64,000 nucleotides of DNA from Cliona cf. orientalis (taxonomy: Eukaryota; Porifera; Demospongiae; Clionaida; Clionaidae), in NCBI GenBank assembly GCA_963930775.1, contig OZ005689.1, positions 25,418,058-25,482,057 on the forward strand, given 5' to 3'. A program made the translations under genes and the position numbers. Positions 35,410 through 46,162 of this stretch are shown one piece after another (within the stretch, counting starts at the first letter, position 1; every line of letters starts with the position of its first letter). Under the pieces are notes generated by a model, which searched no databases, was not told the origin of the DNA, and worked only from the letters and a program-made list of their open reading frames with translations.

Positions 35410-36690
35410 AATTGTTGGGGGGTGGAGCTGATTCAGATGTCTGACTTGCTTGTGGAGGATGTTGATAGACGTTGATTGTACTCCCAGTAAGGCTTTTAAA
35501 GTTAAGCTGGATACCATTACCAGCTCCTGCCGGAATTGATGAGTGACAGTTGACGTCTACATTGGACTGCTGAGAGCAAGACACACCTGGTACAAGCAAC
35601 CTGGAGAAGCTGATGATAGAATTGATGACACCGCCTGATGTTGATCGTGAGCTGTCCTTTCATACGTACGCAAAGCAACTACGGAGCGATGTCCAGTCCT
35701 TTCCTGGATCATTTTTTCAGGGACGCTTGCATGAAAGAGTTCAGAAGCTCCAGTTGCCCGTAAGCTGTGATTAGTTTTATTGCCCTCAATGCCAGCGTGT
35801 GCACACATTTGCTTTGTAATGTGTTCTTTCCAACTGCTACATTACAAAACCATGGTGAAGTTTCATCCAGTGGTTTCAGTTGGAGTGGTCGGAGATAAAA
35901 TAAAAATAGCCCTTGTTCGGTACGCATCTTTTCAGGTATTTTGCTAATGTACAGATCTACAAGGTGGATATGACACCTTTCATCCAGTGCACTAGTTTCA
36001 CGGTTGCATGTACAGTAGATGGGTACAACTTTACTATCTACATGAAGTTGTCGGAATGTGCCAGATCTATTCTTCGAGCAATTTTCGTGATATAGATAGC
36101 GGTCAGGATCTCCTAGACGCTCAAATTGATAAACCTTAAGGTTGCGATGTTCTTCACCGCCACGAAGACAAATTTTTGCCATTGCAAAAGAACACAGCAT
36201 TTTGTAAAGCCCTAGGTGAATCCCTTCCCATCTCACTGGTTGCCCATAGCTTGTTTTCATCTTCTTTAGTGATAGCTTTCGAAAATGAGAGTGAAGGGTT
36301 CCATGAAGCTGTTTGAAAGCTGGGTCTTTCTTGTCCAAGAAATTTGGACAACTAGAATTTTCAATTCCCATGTGCCGCAGAATCCCAATAAGTAGCTGGT
36401 AGAGCATGGAGGGTGGGTAGTGTGCCCCGTTCTTGTTGCGTGTCTCAAGGACGTAGCGAGATAGCCAGGTGTTCAAAACAGTTTTGTCACTTGACTGCAG
36501 TAGATCAGACGGAACTCTTTCTCCACACGACCGGCTGTTTCTTGCTTTTTCCCATGCCTTAAACTTCTGTTGAGCCCAACTGGTGCTGTTAGACGTATTT
36601 TTCGGAACCGAAACCTTCAGCTAGCTCCTCGTTGGTGACCAAGTTTCCGAATCGCGCGTCGTTTTCTTTCTCATTTTGTTCCTGCTGGCT
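35410..36690 (-). pseudogene. Crypton tyrosine recombinase (DUF3504/ZMYM-type), frameshifted
   Basis: The start region reads NDARFGNLVTNEELAEGF, then shifts frame to KNTSNSTSWAQQKFKAWEKA and runs open through LNTWLSRYVLETRNKNGAHY. It continues with the catalytic Arg block ICLRGGEEHRNLKVYQFE and YLRPLQLKPLDETSPWF to 35709. After another frameshift it continues NKTNHSLRATGASELF, IQERTGHRSVVALRTYER, giving the HxxR, H and Tyr positions of tyrosine recombinases. A tail GIQLNFKSLTGSTINVY follows. Two frameshifts are visible, and all the catalytic residues I can identify are kept. DUF3504 domains derive from Cryptons and are also found in ZMYM and QRICH1 host proteins. The single-exon structure and decay favour an element here. 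Confidence 0.8.
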
Positions 36691-36841
36691 GCATTCTAGT
36701 CACTCGGGTCCAAGGCCTAGCAAGAAGGCTCCTCACAAAAAGATGCCATCTTCAGCACGAAGCGTAGCTACGGTTTGTTTACATTCCTCGCTCATTAGCA
36801 ACCGCTAAGAAATTGACCAATCAGGTTATGTATCAGATGTC

Positions 36842-36941
36842 CCATGGTAGGCACGTGCATTATGGATAATAAAGCCCCTCCCCTCGGGCTGCGCCCTCGG
36901 GGTCGCGGGCTTTATAATCCATAATGCACTGTCTACCATGC
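36842..36941. repeat. 100-bp palindrome
   Basis: The arms are ccatggtaggcacgtgcatt and its near complement ending gtctaccatg. Inward, tatggataataaagccc pairs with gggctttataatccata around a GC-rich centre. Confidence 0.85.
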
Positions 36942-36954
36942 GATATCTATTACA

Positions 36955-37110
36955 TACTATATACAACGAAAAATGTTTTTCTGAGCGACAATTTTCTTAT
37001 AATTATATTCCGTGTCCTAACCTGGAGGGCATAAAAGATGCGCTCTCCTGCAAGTTTAGAAGACTCACGATTGGTCAGAATTGTTGTGCCGTGTGCACAA
37101 ACGAGGTTGC
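36955..37110. repeat. Repeat related to 51137-51380
   Basis: tatatacaacgaaaaat.ttttc and ccgtgtc, then attggtca and gccgtgtgcacaa occur in the same order at 51137-51380, with insertions between. It may be part of an unrecognised element; the second copy lies inside the 8-kb transposon. Confidence 0.55.
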
Positions 37111-37516
37111 CAGGGCCTAGAGGCCATAGAGATGCATCTTGAGCTCGAGCGAGCGGCGCAAGCGCCGCACGTTTCGACAGGCCTGCTCGGCAGGCCACCA
37201 AGCCTCGAGAGAAGCGAGAGGCGATATCTGCTCTTTGTCATGGTCTGGTGGTAGATTGGACGTTTGAGTGGAGTGAGAACGCATGGAACGTCGCCATTAC
37301 ACGGTGAGTTTGAGCAGCTATATACTTTTGGCCTACAGTGAGGGGTGTGGTCTTTATCTGCACATGCGCACTGTACTGACTGGCACTCGATTGTACAATA
37401 GCATGCTGTTAATAGTGTTTAGTCACATTATTCCATGATTGTGACATCGATCAAACATCCTTGTACATGTAGTTACATATTATTACACCAAGTCCGCTGT
37501 ATGCCCCCTTTGTATA

Positions 37517-37640
37517 CACTGTTAAAAATAAGGTGTTACAGGTACACCTTTTAGGGTGCTCTATGTAGCATGTACGTCAAGCTCCCCTGAGGGTGTTAAT
37601 TTTTGTACTTTTGGGGTGTTTTACAACACTCCATGAGGTA
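37517..37640. repeat. Repeat with acactgttaaaaat start, copy 2
   Basis: It shares its start and ggtgtt words with 24857-25040. Confidence 0.5.
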
Positions 37641-37971
37641 TATCTAAAGCACTTGCAATAGTGTAAATGTAGCAGTATAGAAGCATGCAGGTAGCAATAT
37701 CCTTTGAAACCATAATAATTACTATTGAGTAGAAATGGGTGTTGTGTATGTAGAGGATGGTAAGTGTACATGTAATGAAAATTAATCTATGGCACCAACA
37801 GCCTTTAAGTTACAGATTTTGGAACAAAAATGAAATGAAAAGTTAAAAGTTAAGTACGATGGTATGAATCATGATCAAAATGAAAAGTTGAAAATTAAGT
37901 ACGGTGGTATATGAATGGTGATTAAAGTAAGTTAAATACTGTGGTATGGATAGTGTAAATTACAATGTGCT

Positions 37972-40831
37972 TTAGTCCATGGCATAAAGGTTATGCACAA
38001 GCTTACAAAGGCATGAAGGTGGTTGTTGTTGATCTTTCAAATTAAACACATAATGTTGAAAAAGTAACATTGCACCAGCAACAGATTTTGGATAGGCAAT
38101 ATCAAAAACATAATATGCCGCAATGAGATCAATGAATGCATCACGGAGAGACTTGCTTTCTAGTAAGATGGATTTCTCACAGATGATGAAGAACTGTGCA
38201 GCCTCTGTTCCAGCTCTACCAGTGACTGCAATGAATGGCTCTGCTTGGGATAACCCACTCACTTCTCTTTCAATATCTACATCATTTGTCTATTGGTGAG
38301 AAGTAACAACAGACATAATCTACCATACAAAACGTAATATTACACATAACAGACAATATTGGTGTGTTTGGACATTATGTGGCTACTAGCTTGGTGACAG
38401 ATAGACACACAAATACAAAGAATGATTCACTGTAACCCTCACACATGCATGCACGATAACATAGGACTAATATCTTTTTGCTAGCAACAGCATGACATGT
38501 GGTTTAATAGGTGAAAACAGTACGATTTAAGCATGCATGCACGCTATAAGCACTATCAAATGGACACAAATGAGAATGCATGGTTGATGCTCAGTTATAG
38601 GTACGTAGTCCCCTGGTAAGATATTTACGCTCTTACCTCAAAATTCTTTATAAAGACTCCGTTCTTGGTTGGTCCTCGAGGATACAATAGCTTCATCAAG
38701 ATACTAATGATTATTGAATCGGAGTGATCTACATAATGTTAGAAAAGGATATTTATTAATATAGCAACTACATGTATGCTAAATGGCTGACAATAATCCT
38801 GTGGGAGTTGCATTAAAAGTTAGTACTTTACCAAGATTCTGAAGCTTGTAAAAATTATTGTGACAGTTCTTGAATAAAGTGGAAGGGTGCTGTTATGTCA
38901 ATACCGTATAGCGGGCATCTTTGGCGAGCATTAAATTTGGCGAAATGGCTTTCCATTGGTATTGCCGAGGTTTAAATTCGGCAATTTGAATTGATATGCT
39001 TACCACCATAGGCGCATGTGCAATAAGTGTTTTTATTTGGCGATCTATACCGAATTTGCCAAATTGCCAAATTAAAACCCTCGTCAAAGTTTCCCACTAT
39101 ACAGTATGCCTGCTTTAATATACATACCATCAGCATTTTCAACATCGTTCTGATCCAACTCCTCATACAACTTTTTAATCGCTGGTCTAGTCTGACTTTC
39201 AATTTCTGCAAATTTCTTGATCTTGTCAGACCACTCAGGCCACTGTTGTTTTAGGGATCCCACCGAGTCATCAAGATCCACTATTGAGCGAAACTCACGG
39301 CGGACCTAAGAAAATATACATAATTGTCAAGGACTCATCACCCCCTCAGTAATAAATTTATTACACTTACATGTCTGCTATGGCCAAAGCATGGATACTT
39401 CGAAAGGACATCAGACACCATGGGCCTATCTTGTTCAATCCATTTTCTGCGTTGTGGAGCAGTCTTATCCATCAACTCCTTTACAACTGCATGAGATCTT
39501 GATCTGCGCCCTTTACTCCACTCATCAGCAAGGTCAGATAATGCCGCCTCATACTCATCTTCATCATACTCCATGCTCTCATCTTCGTCTGGTGTGACTT
39601 TGCGTCGTTTAGATGGTGGTCCAGTTGCTCCGGCTCTTGATGCTCTTACAATGCTGGTACTAGGTGTATCCTCTGGGTGGTCTCGCCTGAAGTTCTTAAA
39701 TGAGGTTCGCATCCCTCGCTTCCAAGAACCCTAATATAATCAATAATAATTATTATAATACAGCCCTTGTACAAACAAGTCTTGGAACTTACAAAGCCAG
39801 TTTTCCCAATTCTGTCTCTCAGCTTAGGAAACTTGGTTATTAGCTTTGTACAGACCATGATATACTGCTCAGAAGTGAGTTGTCTAAAAAAATAAACACA
39901 CGTGAGAGTAACATACACAATAATTTATAGCTGCATGAGGTATATCAAAAGAGAGCACAGTCAGGCTAGTTCTTTTTCCCACCCTCCTATTTCCATAGGG
40001 CATACTAATTATCATAACCGGTGGGTGTGACAGGATATAAGACAAAAATACAGAGATAGCGTATTACATTCAGTATCTATATTAACAGTAAATATCACCA
40101 TGCTAAGCAGATCAGAACTTTACGAAATTATCACCACAGGTACATTGTAGTTAGGGAGGTAGGTTGCAATTACTATCAAATTATGCATAGTATGATACCT
40201 TGCATGTTGCAATGAGAGTGTACGGAGAGTCTGATTGATTTCCCTGCGTGCCTTAGCAGACACAATACCAGTGTCGATCGCCTTTTGTACACTTCCACTA
40301 AATGCATTACGGTCAGGAATTTTGAATGTGTGATGCCACATAGTAGATGGATCACTCAACCGTGATGGACCAGCATGATCCTATTGTGTATGATACAGCA
40401 TGAAGACAGTGGCATAATCTACATGTATTATGAACAAACAAACCTTTCCTGCAGGAGGGTTATTTTCTTTATCATTAGCTACTGGACCATCCGAGGTGTT
40501 AGCTTTTTCAACCTGCAAGGTGCCAAAAAAAATGTGTTTTTAAAGTATTGCTGGGATTTAGTTTTTAAGTTATATATTATTTTAATAGCTACACATGGCA
40601 TATCCACACCTTATTGCTATCTTTGAGGATGGTTCTGATTTGTGGCCTCAGCCCGACGCTAGGCACGAGCTCATTGATGTCCCTTTCTGTCAGCATGAGG
40701 AAAGCCGCACCAGACACCTTGTTCCTCCTAAAGCTGTCAATGACTTCCTTGTCTACGTTTTTGTCAGAAAGAAAGCTTCCAAACTCCTCCACGGTGAACG
40801 ATTCAACAGCAGACGCAGACGACGACGCCAT
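37972..40831 (-). CDS. SAM-domain protein, SAMD3-like, 8 exons, 503 aa
   Basis: Exons: 40831-40610, 40512-40444, 40380-40199, 39883-39793, 39730-39371, 39305-39128, 38728-38637, 38289-37972. All have GT-AG borders and phases fit throughout, giving 1,512 nt including the stop. Exon 1 (74 aa) is a SAM domain: TVEEFGSFLSDKNVDKEVID, then GAAFLMLTERDINELVPSVG and LRPQIRTIL. Exon 3 begins DHAGPSRLSDPSTMWHHTFK. Exon 5 has a basic nuclear-localisation-like GPPSKRRKVTPDEDE and an acidic run. Exon 8 ends with AEPFIAVTGRAGTEAAQFFI and the hydrophobic FDIAYPKSVAGAMLLFQHY before the stop. The layout resembles proteins annotated as sterile alpha motif domain-containing protein 3-like, multicopy in invertebrates and fish. 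SAM domains mediate protein-protein contacts; the role here is unknown. No break was found. A 201-bp MITE lies in intron 6. Confidence 0.9.
38904..39104. mobile_element. 201-bp MITE, TA target, in intron 6 of the SAM gene
   Basis: The ends ccgtatagcgggcatctttg and the inverse of ctgtatagtgggaaactttg are flanked by TA. Subterminal tttggc / gccaaa words recur. It sits between exons 6 and 7 and does not touch the splice sites. Confidence 0.85.
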
Positions 40832-40965
40832 GGCTAATTCAAGCTCGCTATCGACTCGGCGATTGAGGTGGCGAAATAGGGCGTGGCAGAACGTATACGC
40901 ATGCGCAAGTACAAGCACCCCGAGACCCCGCCCATATTGCATATTGATTGTGTTCTACCCGATGG
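40832..40965 (-). promoter_or_regulatory. Candidate promoter of the SAM gene with NRF1-type site
   Basis: Immediately upstream of the ATG at 40831 is a GC-richer stretch with cgcatgcgca at 40899-40908, a match to the palindromic NRF1 core. No TATA box is evident at the expected distance. The site is inferred only from sequence. Confidence 0.35.
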
Positions 40966-41104
40966 TTCGGCATACATTGTACGTGCACCAAACTACGAGG
41001 GCTCTTGGAATCCTCAGTCGGCTCTGTTGACTTCTTCAAGGTATGTATAATGCATACTAATCTCAGGTACTGTAGATCTGGGCTAGCTATAGCTATGGGG
41101 CTTA

Positions 41105-41800
41105 CTCGATATGTTCCTCTATAACCTGTGATAGACATTGAATCATCTCGGCTATGATTTGCTCGCTAGAATACTGAGCATTTCTCCCAAGATTTAGCTC
41201 ACGCAAATAGTCACACCCAAGCAAAATAGCAACTTCCTTCAGGGAGTTAAATTTGGTTGTATGAGCTACTTCTTCCTTAGCCAACCAATATAAAAGATGA
41301 AGAGCACCAATTAGAGCCTTTCGTTGTACAACCACACGACTAGTGTGACCCCTCCATCCCTCTCAGATGCTAACCTTGTAGCTTCCAGTCGTGCTTTCTT
41401 GTGTATAGCAGATTGTCGATAACATAGTACATCTCTCCTAAGAGAAGTACACGGCTTATCTGTCCATACTCCGGAGCTGTTCTTCGAGTCGCACCACGTC
41501 GCTTGCACTGGTTTCAGACTCGTCATAAACCGGGATATGCCATGGAAAATCCGTCTTCCAAGACGTAGCATAACCAATCTTATGCTTGCTTAGCGTTGAT
41601 GTCCCGATAGCGCTTGAGCAGTGAGCTCTCTTTCTGTGAGCAACAGCCATCTCGATGTCAATTGAGGTACCATTAGCGTTGCTTAGCGATGATGTCCCGA
41701 TAGTGCTTGAGCAGCGAGCTCTCTTTCTGCGAGCAACAGCCATCTCAACGTCAATCGAATTGCCACGTGGTGCTTCGAGTAAATCCCGATTCGTATTCAT
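41105..41800 (-). pseudogene. ZNF862-like (hAT-derived) N-terminal region, with internal 93-bp duplication
   Basis: From an ATG at 41800 the frame carries a two-fold repeat (IDVEMAVARRKRARCSSTIG / IDIEMAVAHRKRAHCSSAIG). It continues KIGYATSWKTDFPWHIPVYD. After a shift comes NSSGVWTDKPCTSLRRDVLC and YRQSAIHKKARLEA. After another shift comes QRKALIGALHLLYWLAKEEV, then NSLKEVAILLGCDYLRELNL and QYSSEQIIAEMIQCLSQVIE, ending at a splice-donor-like GAGTAAG near 41105. This is the zinc-finger (TTF-like) and following domain of ZNF862/hAT-type proteins. The cysteine pair expected before NSSGVW is missing, and two frameshifts make this a pseudogene. Confidence 0.65.
41587..41771. repeat. In-frame 93-bp tandem duplication
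   Basis: ttgcttagcg(t/a)tgatgtccc begins both copies (41587 and about 41679). The period is 93 bp, i.e. 31 codons in the minus-strand frame, with scattered substitutions. Confidence 0.85.
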
Positions 41801-41959
41801 TGATTATGGCATGTATCGCCACACCCACTGGCATGCGCATGCGCATTAGTGCGATTTTTCAAAGAGCATAGCGTGGCGGGGCGCCATGGTACCACGCTTT
41901 AGCGAGAACACTGTAATTACATTCCTATACAAGTTATATATAGCTAGCTATAGCTATTA

Positions 41960-42473
41960 CCGTAAAGTCTGGTTAATAAGCGCATGCGCTTATCACTCTC
42001 GGTGGTAAGGAAACATGCGCCTGTTAGACGATTTGCGCTTAATAGAGTGATGTTTTGGCTCCGCCTACTGCTACCACATTTGAGCACTCAATCACAAAGG
42101 TAGCAAGTTATGAACACAGTGATTCTTAGACTAAGCTATAAATAGTTCATGGCAGTATGATCGGAAGCCATCGCTGGAAGAAAATGTGGAAAAATAGCCG
42201 ACATCTTTGGCACTCACTTTGGTCAAGGCAGAGGTCGAGAGTCCGAACCCATCGCAGTGTTGAGTATAGCCAATCAGATGCAGCTGGCTATCCGAAAATT
42301 GGTTAGTAAATTAGTTCTAGCCATGTAAAGCATGGAACACTCTAGATCGAACGATGACTATTACTGTCGTCGCTTATTGCGTGCATGCCCTTATTAGACA
42401 ATACTTAATTACAGGAAGGAAGCTTGAGCTTATTAAAAAATATGTGCTTAATAAGCATGTGCGCTTATTAAGG
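41960..42473. mobile_element. MITE family B, left end intact, right end degenerate
   Basis: It starts after TA with ccgtaaagtctggttaataa, the same end as the complete member at 46629-47168. Its right end reads gcgcttattaagg and lacks the ccagactttacgg expected. It abuts the next MITE directly, sharing the TA. Confidence 0.75.
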
Positions 42474-42475
42474 TA

Positions 42476-42914
42476 CCGCATTTTCTCGCTATTAAGCGCA
42501 TGCGCTTATATCTCCACAGGAAGATAACCTGCGCTTAATAACGAAGTGCGCCTAACAGCGAGATGCGCCTAACAAAAAATAGCTACATCAAGAACGCATG
42601 CGTGTTCGCGGTATTTAAGGGGTGTAGCCAATCGATCGATCGCACGATCTTTCACGTTGCTGCATTCCGCCCAGGTTGAAATGGCGTTCACTGCTGGAAG
42701 AACCTGGGAATCGACAGTAGCCATCGTAATTTCGACTAACTTGAAAAGCTTGGAGCCCTGGGGAAGCTAGCAAGCGTGCAGATATTGAGATCAATGGTGT
42801 ATTATCAGTATGCGCTTATATGCGAAATGTGCCTAATAACGAATGCTTAGGCCAACAAAATAGCATGCACTTAACGAATATGCGCTTATCAGCGAGATGC
42901 GCCTAATAACGAGG
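42476..42914. mobile_element. MITE family A, second copy
   Basis: The left end ccgcattttctcgctattaa is followed by gcgcatgcgcttatatctcc, which matches 11904-12344 inverted inside. The right end is more degenerate (cagcgagatgcgcctaataa, then cgagg), followed by TA. No ORF is present. Confidence 0.8.
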
Positions 42915-43956
42915 TACCATTAAAGTGCATGAGCATGAGGATTGGCTAATTCAATTAGCGAATCATGAGAGGACATGGCCGAAGAGGCCATACGAGTGCT
43001 TTTGGTCGAAGGTGGGCGTGTCCAGAATCGGCCAGGGATGATTATGTGTGTGTAATTAGCAACCGGAAGTGGCCCCTGAAGAAAAGACCGGTAATTGCCC
43101 ACATCAAAGCAAGATCAAAGCATTCTTTCTTAACTTTTAACCTCAACGACTTAAAAAAAAGCTAATTAGACCTAATTAAGCATGTGGGCGTGTTCCTGGC
43201 ACTGTGTGCAGTGTGCGTTAATGCAGGTTTTATTGCTTCTGATTGGGTGTAGCTTCACGGACCAGTGCTTGGACATCGGCGCCTGGGATTTGGCCGCGGC
43301 GATAGGTGGGCATGTACCGGATGCGGTGGTGACCTTTGAACCCTGCGAGGAGGCTTTGGGGGCATGGCAGGAGGTCAAAGGTGAGGCCATGTCCGTTAAT
43401 GAGGCACTGTATGCTGGTGTGATCGAGGGGACCGTACGGCTAGACGGAAGCTGACGATGGTTTGAAGCGGATGTGGTTGCGATGATGTGTTGTTACCCCG
43501 CCCACACAGGAAATGAGGTGAGCTCTTGTGTGGGTGGTGTGGCAGAACGGCCTTGAAGTGTTTGTGTGTGTTTTGGCCTTGAGGAAGCTGTGTGTTTTAA
43601 TTGGGATTGATTGTGGGCTTCCGGTGGACATCCGGTGGCCAGTCGGCACTTGATTGAGAATGGTGGTCCTTGAGGCACAGGGTGGTGCTGTTTTGGGCGT
43701 GGCCTGGCCCCTCCCTTCCGGCTCGGCTTCCGATCCATTGAGGATATTAAATGAACACTTCCTGCTCTAGCAGCCACACCCCAGAGACCTGGGCGATTAA
43801 AAGGGCGTGGTCACACAACATGCACCTCCCTAAGACTTTAATGTGATTTAGGTGTCATATTTCCCACCACGCAATTTGATGGTACCTTAACCAAACTTTA
43901 CGATATTTTATGTATCTATACAAATAATTATACTATGCATGTATATATATAATATA
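42915..43956. other. Gap without supported gene
   Basis: A plus-strand 90-codon frame at 43182-43454 starts with a signal-like hydrophobic stretch (LMQVLLLLIGCSF). It has no homology I recognise and overlaps minus-strand frames. There are repeated gtgggcgtg words. Nothing further is supported. Confidence 0.4.
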
Positions 43957-45917
43957 CAGTGGAACCCCAGTTATCCGTCCCCGACGGGACCGAGGCATTG
44001 CCGGATAAGTGAAAATGCCAGATACATGAAGCATACGATATACACCATCATTATTATAATACTGTAATGTGTACAACATAATAATTATTATACACAAATT
44101 GAATAATGCATGTATCAGTAAAAGCACTGCATGAATCTGAGTTATTGATCGAAGAAAGTATGAGTCCATTGTTGAGTTATTGGTTAAGAAAAGCATGTAG
44201 TGTTAGTTGTTTCAAATTGGCAAAGCGTTTAGCGGCTGCTAAATCCCGTACTCGTTTCAATAAGAGAAGTGAAGTGGCTGTGCATTCATCTTGCCTCTCG
44301 TACCAAAGTAGACATCTGTCCAGCATGTCTTTCACATCTCCAGAGCAGGGTATATCCTTATCTTCTTCAATTTCATCCCCGTCATCTTCCTCTGTATCTT
44401 CTTTATCGTTTGAGTGACCTGCTTGACAATGTCTTCATCTGAGAGCAGCTCATAACCTTTATCACCACTGTCCACATTAATCCATGTGTTGACATCCTCA
44501 GTTTCAAGGTTCGAGTCCAGCTGCTGGGCAAGTTGGAGCACTTCATCACTGCCATCTCCTGAGTCAACTGGTACTTCAGCAGTACGCAAGAGCTTGTTCC
44601 ATGATTTCGTAAGCGTCAAAGAGGGGATATCTTCCCAGGCGGCAGCTGTCATGTAAACAACATCTTTCATGTTGATTTGCTTCACAAATTGAATGATTGA
44701 CCTCCCTTCTTGATCCTCTAAGAGCAACAGTGCCTTGCGATACCTCCTCTTCATGGCTTCTATCACTCCTTGATCCATTGGCTGAAAGAGAGAAGTTGTG
44801 TTAGGTGGAAGAAATAAGGCTTTGATGTTTCCGTCCTTGCTGACTAGGGTTGACAAATCAGGATGTGAAGGTGCATTGTCCAGCAGAAGCAACGCCTTGA
44901 CGGTTAAGCCTCTCTCTTTCAGATATTTTGTCACTGATGGCACAAAATCCTTGTGAAACCAGTCGGAGAAAATTTGTGAGTCCATCCATGCATTCTTTTG
45001 AGCACGGTATAGGACAGGCAATGCTGCCTTATTGATATTCTTAAAGCAGCGAGGATTTGCTGACTTGCCAATCACCATCAATGGCAGCTTGAGCATCCCT
45101 GTGGCATTGGAACAGCTCATTAATGTTACACGCTCTTTCTGTTTCTTCATAGCAGAAGCATCTTTTTCAGATCTAGCGGCCAGAGTTTTGTCCGGAAGCA
45201 TTCTGAAACATAATCCTGTCTCATCACAGTTGAAAAGCTGGTCAAGAGTCAGGTGCTCACGTTCGAGTAGCTCCTGTAATTCCTTTTTAAACGGCTCTAC
45301 TGCAGAAACATCGGATGAAACTTTCTCTCCTTGTAAAGAGAGTTGCCTAATTCCGTGGCGCTGACAAAAACGCCAAAGCCACCCCCTACTTGCCTGAAAG
45401 GATGACTCCAGATTATCAGGATCGCCGTCATGTAGCTGAGCATGAAGTTGTGTAGCTTTCTCACAAAGAACGGGACCGCTTATGGGCATATCTTGAGACC
45501 TCTTCTGAATAAACCATAGGTACACTGCTTTATCGAGCTTCTCATCGTCCGCCAAACGCATTACCTTTCGCCCTTTTGTGTTCATAGCCAAACCCTCCAT
45601 TGTTGAAGCGAATGCCCTTAGTTTATCCTCGCTCTTCTTGATGTCACCGATCGTCGAACGTCCGACCCCATACTCAGCAGCAAGTTTTTCTTGCGTTTCA
45701 TTCTTAAGACGATCAAGTATGGCAAGTTTGTCATCCAAGGTAAGTACCACTCGCTTTCTTTTCTTAGAATTACACTTAGTACTTGAACTAGCCATTGTTA
45801 GACATGCAATTTTGTGGCATGCACGTGGCATGGGCGTTAATTAGAATATCCTCGAGCTCAATGCCGGATAATCCGAGCAGCCGGATAATAGAGGTGCAGA
45901 TAAGTGAGGTTCCACTG
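43957..45917 (-). mobile_element. Tigger/pogo transposon, full length (1,961 bp)
   Basis: The TIR starts cagtggaacc at both ends and TA flanks each end (43955-43956 and 45918-45919), as expected for the pogo/Tigger branch of Tc1/mariner. Subterminal ttatccgg words repeat on both sides. It contains one open transposase frame in reverse orientation. Complete ends, target duplication and an open frame together suggest a young copy. Confidence 0.93.
44332..45831 (-). CDS. Tigger (pogo-type) transposase, 499 aa, intact frame
   Basis: Start at ATG 45831 (MPRACHKIAC); a second ATG 12 codons in (MASSSTKC) is equally plausible. Domains: a CENP-B-type N-terminal helix-turn-helix (about residues 28-80: LTLDDKLAILDRLKN, EYGVGRSTIGDIKK). 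Then a CENPB-type second DNA-binding domain (about 95-170: DKAVYLWFIQKR, GWLWRFCQRHGIRQLSL). Then the DDE catalytic region with D203 (NCDETGL), D318 (LLLDNAPSHPD) and D353 (QPMDQGVIEAMKRRYR). All three acidic residues are present. The length is typical for the family. The protein would bind the element's TIRs and catalyse cut-and-paste transposition into TA sites. No frameshift or stop was seen. Confidence 0.94.
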   Translation of the reverse strand: MPRACHKIACLTMASSSTKCNSKKRKRVVLTLDDKLAILDRLKNETQEKLAAEYGVGRSTIGDIKKSEDKLRAFASTMEGLAMNTKGRKVMRLADDEKLDKAVYLWFIQKRSQDMPISGPVLCEKATQLHAQLHDGDPDNLESSFQASRGWLWRFCQRHGIRQLSLQGEKVSSDVSAVEPFKKELQELLEREHLTLDQLFNCDETGLCFRMLPDKTLAARSEKDASAMKKQKERVTLMSCSNATGMLKLPLMVIGKSANPRCFKNINKAALPVLYRAQKNAWMDSQIFSDWFHKDFVPSVTKYLKERGLTVKALLLLDNAPSHPDLSTLVSKDGNIKALFLPPNTTSLFQPMDQGVIEAMKRRYRKALLLLEDQEGRSIIQFVKQINMKDVVYMTAAAWEDIPSLTLTKSWNKLLRTAEVPVDSGDGSDEVLQLAQQLDSNLETEDVNTWINVDSGDKGYELLSDEDIVKQVTQTIKKIQRKMTGMKLKKIRIYPALEM

Positions 45918-46162
45918 TACTTTTTTTATTGTTATTCTGCAGTGAAATGCAAGGATACATGAGATAGCCTAAGCTAGTACGCAGCATGTAACCTAACATG
46001 ATGCACTAATAATTAAAGTTAATGATTAACAGCAAATGTAAATGCAGCAATTGAAGTACTGGAATGAGTGCTTGAGGGTAGAGAGTTCCATGCATTGATA
46101 GTACTGGGGAAGTACAACTTGCCAAATTGATTGGAATGGAATTGAATTGGCATAAGTGAATG

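Noticed and set aside
43182-43454. Secreted small protein with signal-like N-terminus
   Set aside because: It is a single short frame with no family, no clear promoter and overlapping opposite frames; support was too weak for a CDS.
45032-45844. Plus-strand frames over the Tigger transposase
   Set aside because: They overlap the intact 499-aa transposase on the opposite strand and have no motif.
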